From: Pempheris klunzingeri
Lineage: Eukaryota > Chordata > Actinopteri > Acropomatiformes > Pempheridae
Reading direction: 5' to 3'
Assembly (NCBI RefSeq): GCF_042242105.1
Contig: NC_092028.1
Coordinates: forward strand, 13,811,338 to 13,875,337
DNA length: 64,000 nucleotides
The notes below the pieces were generated by a model. It was not told the origin of the DNA, searched no databases, and was given only the letters and a program-made list of their open reading frames with translations. The position numbers were made by a program, and so were the translations under genes. Below are positions 1 to 12,800 of the stretch, one piece after another. Position 1 is the first letter of the stretch, and every line of letters starts with the position of its first letter.

Positions 1-14
1 GCGTCTGGTTTCAG

Positions 15-1204
15 GGTGAACGTCGGCTGCGGTCCTGCGGAGGAGAGGCTGCTGCTCACAGGGCTTCACGCAGTAGCCGACATCTACTGTGAAAACTGTC
101 ACACTACGCTGGGGTGGAAATATGTAAGTAAACCCCCCCCCCTCTACGAATAAGATAGTGGATTGTTGATCACTAAACTGGTTTTATGCTTGATGAAAGG
201 GGTCAACATCATTCCCACAACGCTTACATATGGTGTAGGTTTTAATTTAGTACACCGCATGTGATCTGATCCTTTAATTTCACTCCACAACTGGGTTTAA
301 ATTCCTTCATCCACTTTGTGATATAAAGTGATGATAAACTGCGCTTACTCTTATAAAACTCGACTTGCATCAGGTAATTTCTATTTTGCCAATTGTGATT
401 ACTGGGTAGCATTTGCCATGTTTACCCATTTCTGAGCCTCTTTTACCTGGTTGCAACCAAATCGCCCTTAAAGGTGATTGGACAATATCACTACAAACGA
501 CACTAGAACTCTCTTTCATACAATAACTGATATATCTGTTTATAGACATTACTGCATTTGCTTTCTTTCATTCACTGTGACTGAGAACAGCAATTAGATG
601 CTGCACCGTAACCTTTTTTTCTTTAACTTATCATTATGAAGTAAGTTGATTACATGATGTAATGGATATAGAATAATGACACCGAAGGCACATAGATGGT
701 TTCCCTTAAGCCTCGCTTTCACTATGCAATTCTGTCGGTGCAATTGAGTCTTGATTTGTGGCACAAAGGAAGCACATCAACCATTTTGCAACCAAACTGC
801 CCTTCAAAATGGTATTCTTTGTGCTTCAGTAAATAAAACCATCGGTAACTAACACAACCTGCTCAGTTGTAAATAGAGTAATACAGGCAATAACACAGGC
901 AACTGTTAGAGATGTGAAGTGATAATCTAGCTAAAAAACATACAACATAATATCAAGTTTAAAAGCTAAAATTTCAGTATTGCTGAAAGTTGAGTAAATG
1001 ACACATTTTGGAGTGTCTGCATATCCTTTTTTGAAACTCGTGCTGAGTAGTACATAATCACGGTCTGATCTGATGTATACTTGAATCTACTCTGTATATA
1101 CCGCCCTCCTACAGGAGCAAGCCTTTGAGCTGAGTCAGAAGTACAAGGAGGGGAAGTTTATCATCGAGCTGTCCCACATGATAAAAGACAACGGCTGGGA
1201 CTGA
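15..1204 (+). CDS. ypel3: Yippee-like zinc-binding protein, 3' end only (probably ypel3)
   Basis: Two coding exons are visible: 15-123 (after an AG acceptor at 13-14, entering in phase 2) and 1115-1204 (TGA at 1202-1204), joined by a GT-AG intron. The 66 or so residues read [16 protein letters not shown], then CENC and GLHAVADIY, and end in HMIKDNGWD, which is diagnostic of YPEL1-4 and unlike YPEL5. CENC is the second CxxC half of the family's zinc-binding yippee domain; the first half lies upstream of the window. YPEL proteins are small, very conserved nuclear or centrosome-associated proteins linked to growth arrest and senescence; the biochemical role is poorly defined. The YEQAF stretch favours YPEL3 or YPEL4 over YPEL1 or YPEL2, so the paralogue is an inference. 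The CDS is truncated only by the window edge. Confidence 0.85.
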
Positions 1205-2585
1205 GAGGAAAACCTTCATCTTTCTCCATGACTTTTTCAAAAGTTGCATCCCTTCGACTTAAAAGGGTTCCAGTGTAGCTTCCTCATCCTGCGTACGAGC
1301 CATCGCTGTGCCACACTTTCACTTCGTACGGCTTTGCCAAGAATAGCATGTGATGCCTTATCTTCTGTTCTTCATGTTTTTCCAGCGACCACAACAACAC
1401 ATTTGCTGATATTGCTATCCCAATTGCTAGTTGTGCTGGGACATGGACTGAATGAGTGTAGGGTTTGTGTGTGAAAGACTGGGAGATGTAATCACACAGG
1501 CACGTGTGCATGTTGGATTTTAAAGCGTGAGTGATGAACCCCTTAACGGCAAACAGTCTCGCTCTGTGGGGGCGAGGCCGGTGCAAGTCAAATAATCTGA
1601 CCCTCCTCCACATCGGATGCAGGTAATTTGGGTTTTTTGGAGTGTAAGGTGCACATTTAAACATATCTGGCCCAAAATGAGTAAAATATTTCGGCCTGGT
1701 TAACCCAATAGATCATTTTTGAGTGATATAAGGGTTTTGGGAATGCGTAGAGCAGAGGGAGGGTTTGTTTTTTTATCAGTGAAATTGGTGTTTTTTATGG
1801 GAAGATCAGTAACACTTGTTAATATTTTGCCAGAGGCAATCAGGATGTTGAATTGGTAATGTTCAAACCCACGAATGTCTCCTGCAGGAATTCTTAAATT
1901 TGGAGTATGAGTGTCTTCTGCTTGTAGGTATTCATTTTAGTGTGTGTGTGTGTGCGGTGTGTATGCTGAGATGTCTTAAGCTGGATGGTGTTGAGAAGCA
2001 TTAGTCTGGGGTTCACATCTAGAGTTTCCATCGCACAGTTGGGATATCTTCACTTTTACTCAATGCTGATGAGATCTATCCTACATGTGTTTGTGAATAG
2101 CCTAACACTGAGCCGCCCTTACAGACACATTTACTCAATCGTCTTAGAGCAAAGTGTGATTAGGACAATGTAGCATATTTATGGTGATTTTTAATGTCTG
2201 CTTCTTTCATTAAAGTCCATTATTTTAACCTAATATTTCATTAAAACAGTGTGTCTAGAAACTGTGTTCGGTCTTCTTTTGCTTCTATTACTGTTTATAT
2301 TTCCTCTCTGATTCCCATAAAACAGTCTTATTTTGACTTAAAAGAATTTAGATGTTTGAGAAAAGTAATTTTTTTCAAAATGAAAAAACAACATGCTAGT
2401 TTGATCTCCACAACTTTAGAAGTGGCAATCCTCACTTTCTGAATTTCAGCATCATTTTAACTCTTAACTGAGCATTTGCTGATGCATATGGTGCTGGAAC
2501 ATATTGTTCTCAAATTTTGTTCTGTAATTAAACCGTTCAAACATGTTAGCAGAGCTATGATTCACAGGGAGGAAGATCATAGGTG
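1205..2585 (+). other. ypel3 3'UTR and spacer
   Basis: No coding exon is recognised here. The start must be the 3'UTR of the yippee-like gene. A possible poly(A) signal ATTAAA lies at 2209-2214, but no clear cleavage context was seen, so the UTR end is uncertain. A short GT repeat occurs near 1941-1955. Confidence 0.5.
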
Positions 2586-4978
2586 ATGACAATTATCCCG
2601 GGGTCAAGGGTTTTTCACACCTATTTTCATAACAATTATCTGGTGGCCAATTAACCCCAAAAGTGATCAAGAACTGTTTTCCAAGGTGTTTGGAGGTGAT
2701 TTAGACAAAAAAGGGGGAGTTCCATGTGGGCTGAAAAAATGGAAAAAACCTTGACCCCGGGGTCAAGACTTTTTCACCCCCTCCCACACCCATTTTGATG
2801 ACAATTATCTGGTGGCCAATTAACCTCAAAAGTGATCAAGAACTGTTTTCCAAGGTGTTTGGAGGTGATTTAAGCAAAAAAGGGGGAGTTCCATGTGGGC
2901 TGAAAAAATGGAAAAAACCTTGACCCCGGGGTCAAGGGTTTTTCACCCCCTCCCACACCCATTTTCATAACAATTATCTGGTGGCCAATTAACCTCAAAA
3001 GTGATCAAGAACTGTTTTCCAAGGTGTTTGGAGGTGATTTTGACAAAAAAGGGGGAGTTCCATGTGGGCTGAAAAAATGGAAAAAACCTTGACCCCGGGG
3101 TCAAGACTTTTTCACCCCCTCCCACACCCATTTTGATGACAATTATCTGGTGGCCAATTAACCTCAAAAGTGATCAAGAACTGTTTTCCAAGGTGTTTGG
3201 AGGTGATTTAAGCAAAAAAGGGGGAGTTCCATGTGGGCTGAAAAAATGGAAAAAACCTTGACCCCGGGGTCAAGGGTTTTTCACCCCCTCCCACACCCAT
3301 TTTCATAACAATTATCTGGTGGCCAATTAACCTCAAAAGTGATCAAGAACTGTTTTCCAAGGTGTTTGGAGGTGATTTTGACAAAAAAGGGGGAGTTCCA
3401 TGTGGGCTGAAAAAATGGAAAAAACCTTGACCCCGGGGTCAAGGGTTTTTCACCCCCTCCCACACCCATTTTCATGACAATTATCTGGTGGCCAATTAAC
3501 CTCAAAAGTGATCAAGAACTGTTTTCCAAGGTGTTTGGAGGTGATTTTGACAAAAAAGGGGAAGTTCCATGTGGGCTGAAAAAATGGAAAAAACCTTGAC
3601 CCCGGGGTCAAGGGTTTTTCACCCCCTCCCACACCCATTTTCATGACAATTATCTGGTGGCCAATTAACCCCAAAAGTGATCAAGAACTGTTTTCCAAGG
3701 TGTTTGGAGGTGATTTTGACAAAAAAGGGGGAGTTCCATGTGGGCTGAAAAAATGGAAAAAACCTTGACCCCGGGGTCAAGGGTTTTTAACCCCCTCCCA
3801 CACCCATTTTCATGACAATTATCTGGTGGCCAATTAACCCCAAAAGTGATCAAGAACTGTTTTCCAAGGTGTTTGGAGGTGATTTAGACAAAAAAGGGGG
3901 AGTTCCATGTGGGCTGAAAAAATGGAAAAAACCTTGACCCCGGGGTCAAGGGTTTTTCACCCCCTCCCACACCCATTTTCATGACAATTATCTGGTGGCC
4001 AATTAACCCCAAAAGTGATCAAGAACTGTTTTCCAAGGTGTTTGGAGGTGATTTTGACAAAAAAGGGGGAGTTCCATGTGGGCTGAAAAAATGGAAAAAA
4101 CCTTGACCCCGGGGTCAAGACTTTTTCACCCCCTCCCACTCCCATTTTCATGACAATTATCTGGTGGCCAATTAACCCCAAAAGTGATCAAGAACTGTTT
4201 TCCAAGGTGTTTAGAGGTGATTTAAGCAAAAAAGGGGGAGTTCCATGTGGGCTGAAAAAATGGAAAAAACCTTGACCCCGGGGTCAAGGGTTTTTCACCC
4301 CCTCCCACACCCATTTTCATGACAATTATCTGGTGGCCAATTAACCCCAAAAGTGATCAAGAACTGTTTTCCAAGGTGTTTGGAGGTGATTTAGACAAAA
4401 AAGGGGGAGTTCCATGTGGGCTGAAAAAATGGAAAAAACCTTGACCCCGGGGTCAAGGGTTTTTCACCCCCTCCCACACCCATTTTCATGACAATTATCT
4501 GGTGGCCAATTAACCCCAAAAGTGATCAAGAACTGTTTTCCAAGGTGTTTGGAGGTGATTTTGACAAAAAAGGGGGAGTTCCATGTGGGCTGAAAAAATG
4601 GAAAAAACCTTGACCCCGGGGTCAAGACTTTTTAACCCCCTCCCACACCCATTTTCATGACAATTATCTGGTGGCCAATTAACCTCAAAAGTGATCAAGA
4701 ACTGTTTTCCAAGGTGTTTGGAGGTGATTTTGACAAAAAAGGGGGAGTTCCATGTGGGCTGAAAAAATGGAAAAAACCTTGACCCCGGGGTCAAGGGTTT
4801 TTCACCCCCTCCCACACCCATTTTCATGACAATTATCTGGTGGCCAATTAACCCCAAAAGTGATCAAGAACTGTTTTCCAAGGTGTTTGGAGGTGATTTA
4901 GACAAAAAAAGGGGGAGTTCCATGTGGGCTGAAAAAATGGAAAAACCCTTTACCCCGGGGTCAAGGGTTTTTCACCCT
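2586..4978. repeat. 169-bp tandem repeat array, about 14 units
   Basis: The CCCCGGGG core of the unit recurs at 2755, 2924, 3093, 3262, 3431, 3600, 3769, 3938, 4107, 4276, 4445, 4614 and 4783, exactly 169 bp apart each time, then at 4953 (170 bp, one extra A in an A-run). A first unit starting near 2596 lacks about 10 bp. The array begins with a fragment matching the unit interior (GATGACAATTAT at 2586) and breaks off after TTTTTCACC near 4977. Units differ at only a few positions (GGGTTTTT or GACTTTTT; TTTTGAC, TTTAGAC or TTTAAGC; AACCCC or AACCTC; CATAAC, CATGAC or GATGAC). Each unit carries the palindrome CTTGACCCCGGGGTCAAG. The minus strand is open for up to 115 codons, but 169 is not a multiple of 3, so this is a by-product of composition. 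Confidence 0.97.
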
Positions 4979-5283
4979 TGCAGATACAAACAGACCGACA
5001 CAACACAAATTGTGTAATCTGTCAATTTATTGATCTTCTTAAAATTACAGTTAATAAATATTCTCCTCTTACTGTGAAGGAATTATTATTGTTGCAGGAA
5101 CAGGTCACATGAATGAGGTCTGACCAAAACGAATAGGTTTTTTTTTTACTGACATAGAGGTCAGGGTTAGGCTGCTGACAGTCATGTGCATGCAGCACAT
5201 TTTCACTGTCTGATTTCACTTTTCACTCCTGTAAAATCCTTATTGTGTAAGACTGAACTGTAAGTACATTCTCAGGACATCTG

Positions 5284-5305
5284 AACTAGTTAAATTTAAC
5301 TAGTT
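5284..5305. repeat. Perfect 22-bp palindrome
   Basis: The sequence begins AACTAGTTAAA and is followed directly by its own reverse complement, with no spacer. It is AT-rich and lies in intergenic DNA. No function can be assigned. Confidence 0.9.
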
Positions 5306-6165
5306 AAAGTCAGTTAAAGTTAAAGGCATTACAGAGTAGTGAAAAAATCCTACACAAGTAACACTGAGGGATATTCACTAACAATTTTTCTTCTTTAATC
5401 CTCAGTTTATATTACTTTATCACAACTGTCATCCATCTGTAAGTCCCACATTCATTCATTCACACTGAGTGAGCGGGTGAGGTGAGCGAGTGCCTTGCTT
5501 CAGGACACTTCAACAAGACCTGTGGCTGTGGTGAGGATTAGAAATCAGGAGCAGGACAGCACAACACAACGGTTCAGGGAAACGGCCATCCTCATTGTGC
5601 AAACTGGCAGCAGTGTAGTGCTTTGCTGTGGCAAAGATCAAATCTAAAAGTAAAAGTAAAAGTAAACAAACTTCTGGTGGAGTATTCTGGAGGATAAGTG
5701 ATGCAACTTTAGCTGTAAAGCCCGTTTTGCTCTAATCTCTTTAGTTGGATTATACTGAATGTGTAGGAAATCTCTGACCAACAAATCCATATGAGGGTAT
5801 TCTGAAAAAGCAAACTGGACACAATTATTTTCAAGGTTATAAGCCTAAATAGAATTAAATATATGACAAAGTTTGTTAAACATCAAGAAAACATACATTT
5901 TCAGACACTAAACTGTGTAAAGATTTAGACAAAAGAAGAAGAAAAAGAAGTATAAAAGTGTTCTGGGGTGGGCTATGTGGTGAAATGCCCCTTTAGCTGA
6001 CATTAGAAACACCCATTTTCATTTCAGTGTCACCTTGACAAAGGCAGCTGCATGATGTGTCCCCAGTTTTAATAGTAGTAGTCATTTCTTAATCTTAGAG
6101 GGAGTCTAATGTTGATTTTAATTAACCTCCTCCGGTCAGATTATTCCATGATGAAAACAACATAC

Positions 6166-6166
<1 letters not shown>

Positions 6167-6199
<33 letters not shown>
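6167..6199. repeat. (CA)n microsatellite
   Basis: About 16 uninterrupted AC dinucleotides in intergenic DNA upstream of atp6v0c. Confidence 0.97.
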
Positions 6200-6201
<2 letters not shown>

Positions 6202-6632
6202 GAGATGCATGTATGCTGGTTATAGACATTTTGTGGCGTTACTGTCCGGTCACCCTTACGTTACTGTGTTTATTTGTTGTTGTATTTATTAATTATAGCG
6301 CAGACGCAGTGTTTATGGTTGGTTTGACTATATAGTTGATACCTAATAATTAATACGCCAGCGTGTAGTGACTACTAGCGTTTCAACTGCAGTCTGTGAG
6401 AGCACTTGCAGCAGAACATACCACAACACACGCACGGTACGAACTACTCACATCATATATTGAGCAAATTCAAACTGCTGTAACATATAATCACCTTGAA
6501 AAGTATTATCAAATGAGAAACACAGATTGGAGATATTGTACAGTGCAATAAACAACGAGGGTTGGATATTTTAGTGTAGTTTGTGTCGCTCACCCCCGTG
6601 TCCCCATAAATGGACTCTTCCGAGATGGTTGA

Positions 6633-6640
6633 TCATGTGA
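6633..6640. promoter_or_regulatory. M-box / CLEAR-like E-box upstream of atp6v0c
   Basis: TCATGTGA lies about 175 bp before the atp6v0c start codon. It matches the MITF/TFE-family M-box, a variant of the CLEAR element through which TFEB, TFE3 and MITF drive lysosomal and V-ATPase genes in mammals. Position and sequence fit; use in this species is inferred. Confidence 0.45.
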
Positions 6641-6813
6641 CTTTTTCCGTTTCGCCATTTTCCTCCTCTACACCGGTGCTCGTGCTGGCAGCTACATTTT
6701 CTTCCCTCTCTGTGCTTGAACCTGCCCAAAGCTGACGGTGGGAGAAAAAGGGGGAAAACCTGAGAAGAAGATAGTCTGTCTTGTAGCTGTATCGCCCCGA
6801 GAAAAGTGCGAGA

Positions 6814-9800
6814 ATGTCTGACATCCCCGAGTACTCGCCTTTCTTCGCTGTGATGGGAGCCTCTGCGGCCATGGTCTTCAGCGGTAACTACACCAGCTCC
6901 TTCATCCTCACAACTCAGCCTTAACGACGAATTATGTTAGGAAATACCGTGTCGATATTAGTAGCGACAGCACGGGGCTGTCACAAGAGCAGCGGTGTTG
7001 GTGCTAGCTGAGTCGGTCACGGCTCGCACACACCTGCCAGTGATGCGAGGAAGAGGAGGGGGGAGGTTTGCCCCGACATGAAGCTGCTGACCACCAGCTC
7101 CTCACAGTGCTAACACTGTGGTTAGCTGCCTCCTGCACGGGCCAGGTTATATCATATCATACCCTGGCTGTAACGCTGTTTGCTGTCTGGTGACGCAGAG
7201 CCTCGTCCCCTCGGTCACACCATCTCTAACCTGCAATAATATGAGTTATATCACAGCACAGCGGGGTCCAGACCTTCCTGATTGATTAGGAAAATGTGAT
7301 TTCTGCAGAGACTGGATGCATCCGTGTCACTTATTGATTGTAGTGATCTGTGTTTGAGGAGGGCCAGCATCAAGGCCTCAAACATCAGTGTGGGAAATTA
7401 AAGGGAGCATCCGTCCGTCCGTCCATTCATTCATTCATTCATGTCCTACCGCCTGTCATGTTTAGCAGGGAACACCCAGTCTGTCAAAGAGGAAATTGTG
7501 AGATGCAAACAGGCAATACCTCGTGCTTTCAGAAGACCTTTTTTTTTTTTTTTTTTTTTTTGAGGAAATGAAGTAAATCAGGTGATCAAATCCTCCAGAT
7601 ACAGATGGTCATCTCCATTATGTCGAAATCATTGATGATTTGATGACACAGAGTTTGTGTTTTCTGATAGTTGGTTCATGCATTTTTTTTTTTTTAATTT
7701 AAGATGGTAAATCTGGAGATGCACAGATCTGGCTTTTTATGCATTGATATAATTACTATGCTTAATCCCAAGGTATAAAACCAGTGCTCTCTTTTTCCTC
7801 ATACTTGTAATGTGTATACCACATTTCATGGAACAGCATTTGTATTTAATGTAACATAAGGCCAGAGATTGTTGTAGAATAAAAAAATGTAGCGTGTCAG
7901 TGGCCTGTCATGCCTCAATGAATGTAACTCATAGGGGAAAAATTACCCTCTTTTAAATAATGGCATTGTCAAAGAAACTGTATTTAATGTGGATTGGTCA
8001 CATCCCAGCCGACATCCAACTGGATCAGTGCATCTGTAATTAAATCTAAATGAGTTTTGTAGGGCAAAAGACTTGTATCAAAAATATCTGTTTTGCAGCT
8101 CAATTAGAATTAACTTCAGATCCAAAGTATCCTGGTCCACTTGAACTGTTCTGTCATTTAGGTAGTGTTAAGATAACATTTTGGTCAACGTAAGTATTAT
8201 AAGAATCCCTCAGATTTGGTTATTAAGTAATTCTAACAGTTGAAAAATAAACTATTTAATAGTGGCGCTCTTTCTAAATTAATTCGGACATATTTTTGGC
8301 ACTTCCTTACTGCATTTTCTTGTTAGATGTCAATAAGTTTGGTGAGGCACAGTTATAAAATATTTTCTACAGCCCAGGCATACAGAGACACCTGGACACC
8401 AACACAGTTTGGGCTTTACAGCTTTTAATTAGAAAAAAATTGTGCACATATCTCAGTAAAATTTCCATGGGTGCTGTTATAGTGTCATAACAGTTGTTTG
8501 TTTGTTTGTTCACTTTGGAGTTATTCCAGGATTTCTGGAGGTGACAGTTGTGTGAAGCAGAAACAGTGAAATAACGGTTAATAAAGGAGACAGGAAAGCC
8601 AATGCCTAATGAACACTCAAGGCAACTCACGTCAGTCATCTAATAGCAGACATCTGTGGAAGGCTGAAGACCCACGAGACAGAAATGTGATGTCCACCCC
8701 CAGTCATTATGCCTCTCAAGGTGCCGTGGGGAAATTGAAAATGAGAGGGTTCAGAAGTTATGTTATACTTTAATACAAATAAGAACTGCAGACACTATTG
8801 GATAAGTAAATCAGTACTGTTTTTTTTGGCATTCTTCTTTTGTATGGCCGATAGCTACCACAATATAAAAAGTGCTGCTTGGTACAGAGCATTATTTACC
8901 CAATTCATACTAACAATTACTTGTAGTCAACTGACTCACAGCAGCAAGTGAGAAGTGATGGAAATAGGGGTGTAAGTGTACACAAAATTCATGGTTCTCG
9001 GTTTTGAGATCACGCATCAGTACGTTTTCGAACTATGACAGCAGCATAAAAAGTCATAATCATGCTACAGCTGAGCGGTGCCCTTCCAAAATGTTCCGGA
9101 TGTAGTTACGCTCTAGAATTATAGTTCGGCAAAGTGGAGTACTTGGATTACTATACTGTTCTGACAGTAATTGTGTGGGTCACGCACCGCTAGCAGACCG
9201 AAAGAAAGTCAGTAGTGAACCAAACGTCCTGTACCACGCAGTTCAGGACAAATGCACTCATCGCTACACCTCTAGTTGGAAACTGTTTTTTATTTAGTCT
9301 TCATGGTAAGAAGGCAACATCCTGAACTCAAGAGTTGTTTACTGCTTGTTAACGTGTGTGATAATCAGCCATTGACCTGTGCAGATTGATGCTCTCCAGG
9401 TAACGAAGAATAGCTCTAAACACTGTGGATCACCTATATTTTCTTTCTCATTGAGCTTTAATGGTGGTCAACCATCACTGCCCAATGATGTGTATGTGTG
9501 TAGATGGACCACCACAAGGGACAAACCTTCACACGTGATGTGGGTTGTTCGGTGAAAGTGGGATGTACATGAGACAAGAGATGTCTGATATAGTTTGTTC
9601 AGCACCTCTCTGACACGGTGCTTTTCATAAAACCAACTTATTCTTCCTCGCCTCCTCTCTCCTCCTGTGGCTTGGAAATAGTTCCCCATTCGCCGTCATG
9701 GAGGATCTTCCGATCTCTTAAATGTACCTGGAGGAGAGAGGATGCTTCTGGGAGAGCTTAAAGGGAAGAAACACAAGTGTGTACTTTCCCTCCTCTGTCC

Positions 9801-12800
9801 TCACATCTCTCTCACATCCTTGCTGGGAGGAGCTGAGACCTGAGTGAAGGAAGCGAGGAGACATGTTGGCATAATGAAAAACACCCACAGTGTCAGCAAA
9901 AACTGATCATGTGAACATTCACGTGATGATCTTCAGTCTTCTATGAATGTCTTTATTTGTCCACACAAGTAGAACATCATGGTTAAGGTTATAACACTAC
10001 GATAATGGAGCTCAGCAGAGGAAGGAAGCTAAAGGGCTTATAAAAACTCCTCAATACAAAATAAATAAATCGTGTATAAATATTAATTCTGAAACATCAG
10101 ATAAACAAAAGTAAAACTGTAGACTGTTTTAGATTATAAACGTACACTGAATAAACTAAGTGGCAACATGTGCTATGTGATTTAAAAAAAAAATAAATAA
10201 ATAAAAAGTGTGACTAGCAGAAAGGGGAACATGGGAGAAGGTAGCATTCGTGACATTAGTCTTGAATAATCCTATAATGAAGTGGGGGAGGTTATGTGGG
10301 CTTGTCGCTTTTTTAAAATGTTTTTCAGAGATGGTTCGTTTGGAAACCTTAAAAATAGACGAACTGGTGTGATTAGCAAATACGCCTCTCAGTGTCTTCT
10401 CTCTTCTTTTTTTTTTTGATGTATCACTTTCATTTCTCAGTTATTGTTCTGGCCAGGAGAGAACAGGCATTTACACATTAAAAATCATATTTATACATTG
10501 TGTCTGGGTGAGGGAACTGAAATCGATCAAGTGGATTAATCACTCTCTCACAGCTCCATCTGAATCCTCGTCGTGTCGTATTTGAGTTGTTTGTCAGGGA
10601 TCATTCGTTAGTGAAGAATGAGCGCTGACTGGACTGACCAGATGAATTAACAGGATCTCTCTTCTCTCTGACGCAGCATTAGGAGCAGCGTATGGGACGG
10701 CGAAGAGTGGCACGGGCATCGCTGCCATGTCTGTGATGCGGCCAGAGCTCATCATGAAGTCCATCATCCCCGTGGTCATGGCTGGTATCATCGCCATCTA
10801 CGGGCTGGTGGTGGCCGTGCTGATAGCAAACAACATCTCTGACAGAGTCACCCTTTACAAGTAAGACAAACCTCTGATACTGTTGTTAACTAGAACAGTT
10901 TCAGTCATTTCCACATTTACATACATGGTACTTGTGTAAATTGAGTATCATCCACTATCTATTGCCTACGCGTCATTAAAAAAGCATCAGACAGCCCAAA
11001 GAGGTTCAGCAATTAGTCAAATAGTCCTAAAGCTGTTTTGTACCACTACAAATTCTGCCCTCCTGACTTAATTTAAGGCCATTATTAACTGGGTGGCCTT
11101 TTATCTGTTTTGATCAACTCCAAAGCAAAACATCCAGGTCTGGAGCTCACTAATTATTTCCTCCTTCACGTTACATTTACTGTGTCCGGCTGTTTGCCGT
11201 GTAACTCATCAGAGCTTGCTTTCTGCAACAGTTTCTGTAGAAACTAGGGCTGGAGAAACAAAATAACTCTGAGAGGGTTTAGCACTATTAATGACTCTTT
11301 CACACAGGGACAGAACGTGTTGGATATTTTACTTACTTTAAAGCTCCCTTGGGCAACTTTTGATTTTGGACTATAGAAATAACATTTGACTTGACTCGAA
11401 TTACATATGTAGCAGAGTTTATTGGCCATGTTTCTTCTGGCATCACATAAGCTAATCTTTAATTACATGCTTGATGTGGCCTTAAGCCTCACATTTAGCC
11501 TTTATTTTATATCAACACTAGAGAGACGGGAAATGAGGGGATTCAAAGAGAATGACATAAACACAGAATCAACGCAGGAATGACGAGGCCACCAGATGGC
11601 CCCCGTTAATATTTAAACTACTTCTTAACACCTATATTTGCTTTTAACCAAATTTGACAAGTTCACAGTGCTTATAGAAGTCACAGTGAGTGTCTTTAGT
11701 TTCTGCTTAGTTTTAGTTTTCAGAGGGGATCGCTCAAAAGTCAGCATGGCTCAGCAAGTACACTGCGATCTGGAGCTGAAGAGGACTGTTGGCACCCAGC
11801 TACGCCTCCGTCATGTGGGAGATAAGGACATGGGAGATATGAATATATTATACCTCAACCACAGTCTCTGAAAATATAAAGATGCCAACTCACAGGGATC
11901 AAACAAAGTCTTTAAAGTTTAGAAAATGCTAAATTTTAACCATCATGTTGTCAAAGTCAGAAATATGCTTGAATACAAATATGCTTCATTCCTCAACATA
12001 ATCTGGTGTTTCATCTTCTCCGTCATGTAAACCTCAAATCTTTCAGTGACAGGTGGCTTTTAGAAATGCACCAATTTCACTTTTGTTTCTGACAGAGACC
12101 AAGGACTTACATTTGGGTACTTGCTGATACACAGTACTGATATGAGTACTTAATAATACCATTTCTGTTACTCTTCTACAGTATCATTACACGCATGTCA
12201 GTGTCAGTTGTCCCTCAGCTGCAGCTTAGATGTCTGCTGTCAGAGACTCGGAGCGCCAGGTGGAATTATTATTAATCACCATCAAAATAATTATTAGTAA
12301 AGAGTTTTTTCTTTTTGTTCCTTTTTATTTTAAAATGGGCAAAATCATAACCTAATTATTGGAAGTAACCTACATTAAACGATAATGATAAATAATAAAT
12401 AATACAAAAACTTTATTAATACAACACTTTTGGAAAACAAAGTTAGGTTTAGTTTAGGACAAGAGATGAATCAAATCAAGACCCTTAAGATCAAAGAAAA
12501 TGAGAGAAAAAATATGCTATAATAGAAGAAAGATGTCACAGATTCTGCAAACCTCAGATCCTCAGGCAGAGTTCCAGAGAGGACCTCACTGCAAAAGCAC
12601 GGTCATTTGTAATCTTGAGCCGAGACTTAGATCCTCGGGCAGGGCTCTGCTGGCTGTTCCTAAGTCTGAAAAACAAACAACAAAAGTTGATCACTATTAA
12701 TATATGTAATCACTGAAATCCGCCTTGCAAAATGCCAACTTTATGCCTTTATAGTAGCACTATTGTAAGGACGAGGCCTGAGATAAAGACGGAGACAGCA

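Larger units (their letters stand above)
4979..6600. other. Intergenic spacer between array and atp6v0c
   Basis: No exon is recognised. It holds a perfect 22-bp palindrome at 5284-5305 and a CA microsatellite at 6167-6199. The right end approaches the atp6v0c promoter. Confidence 0.6.

Noticed and set aside
2943-4857. Repeated minus-strand open frames of 74-115 codons (MGLIGHQIIVMKMGVG type) across the tandem array
   Set aside because: They recur only because the unit is repeated. The 169-bp period shifts the frame each unit, there is no splice or promoter context, and no family is recognised.
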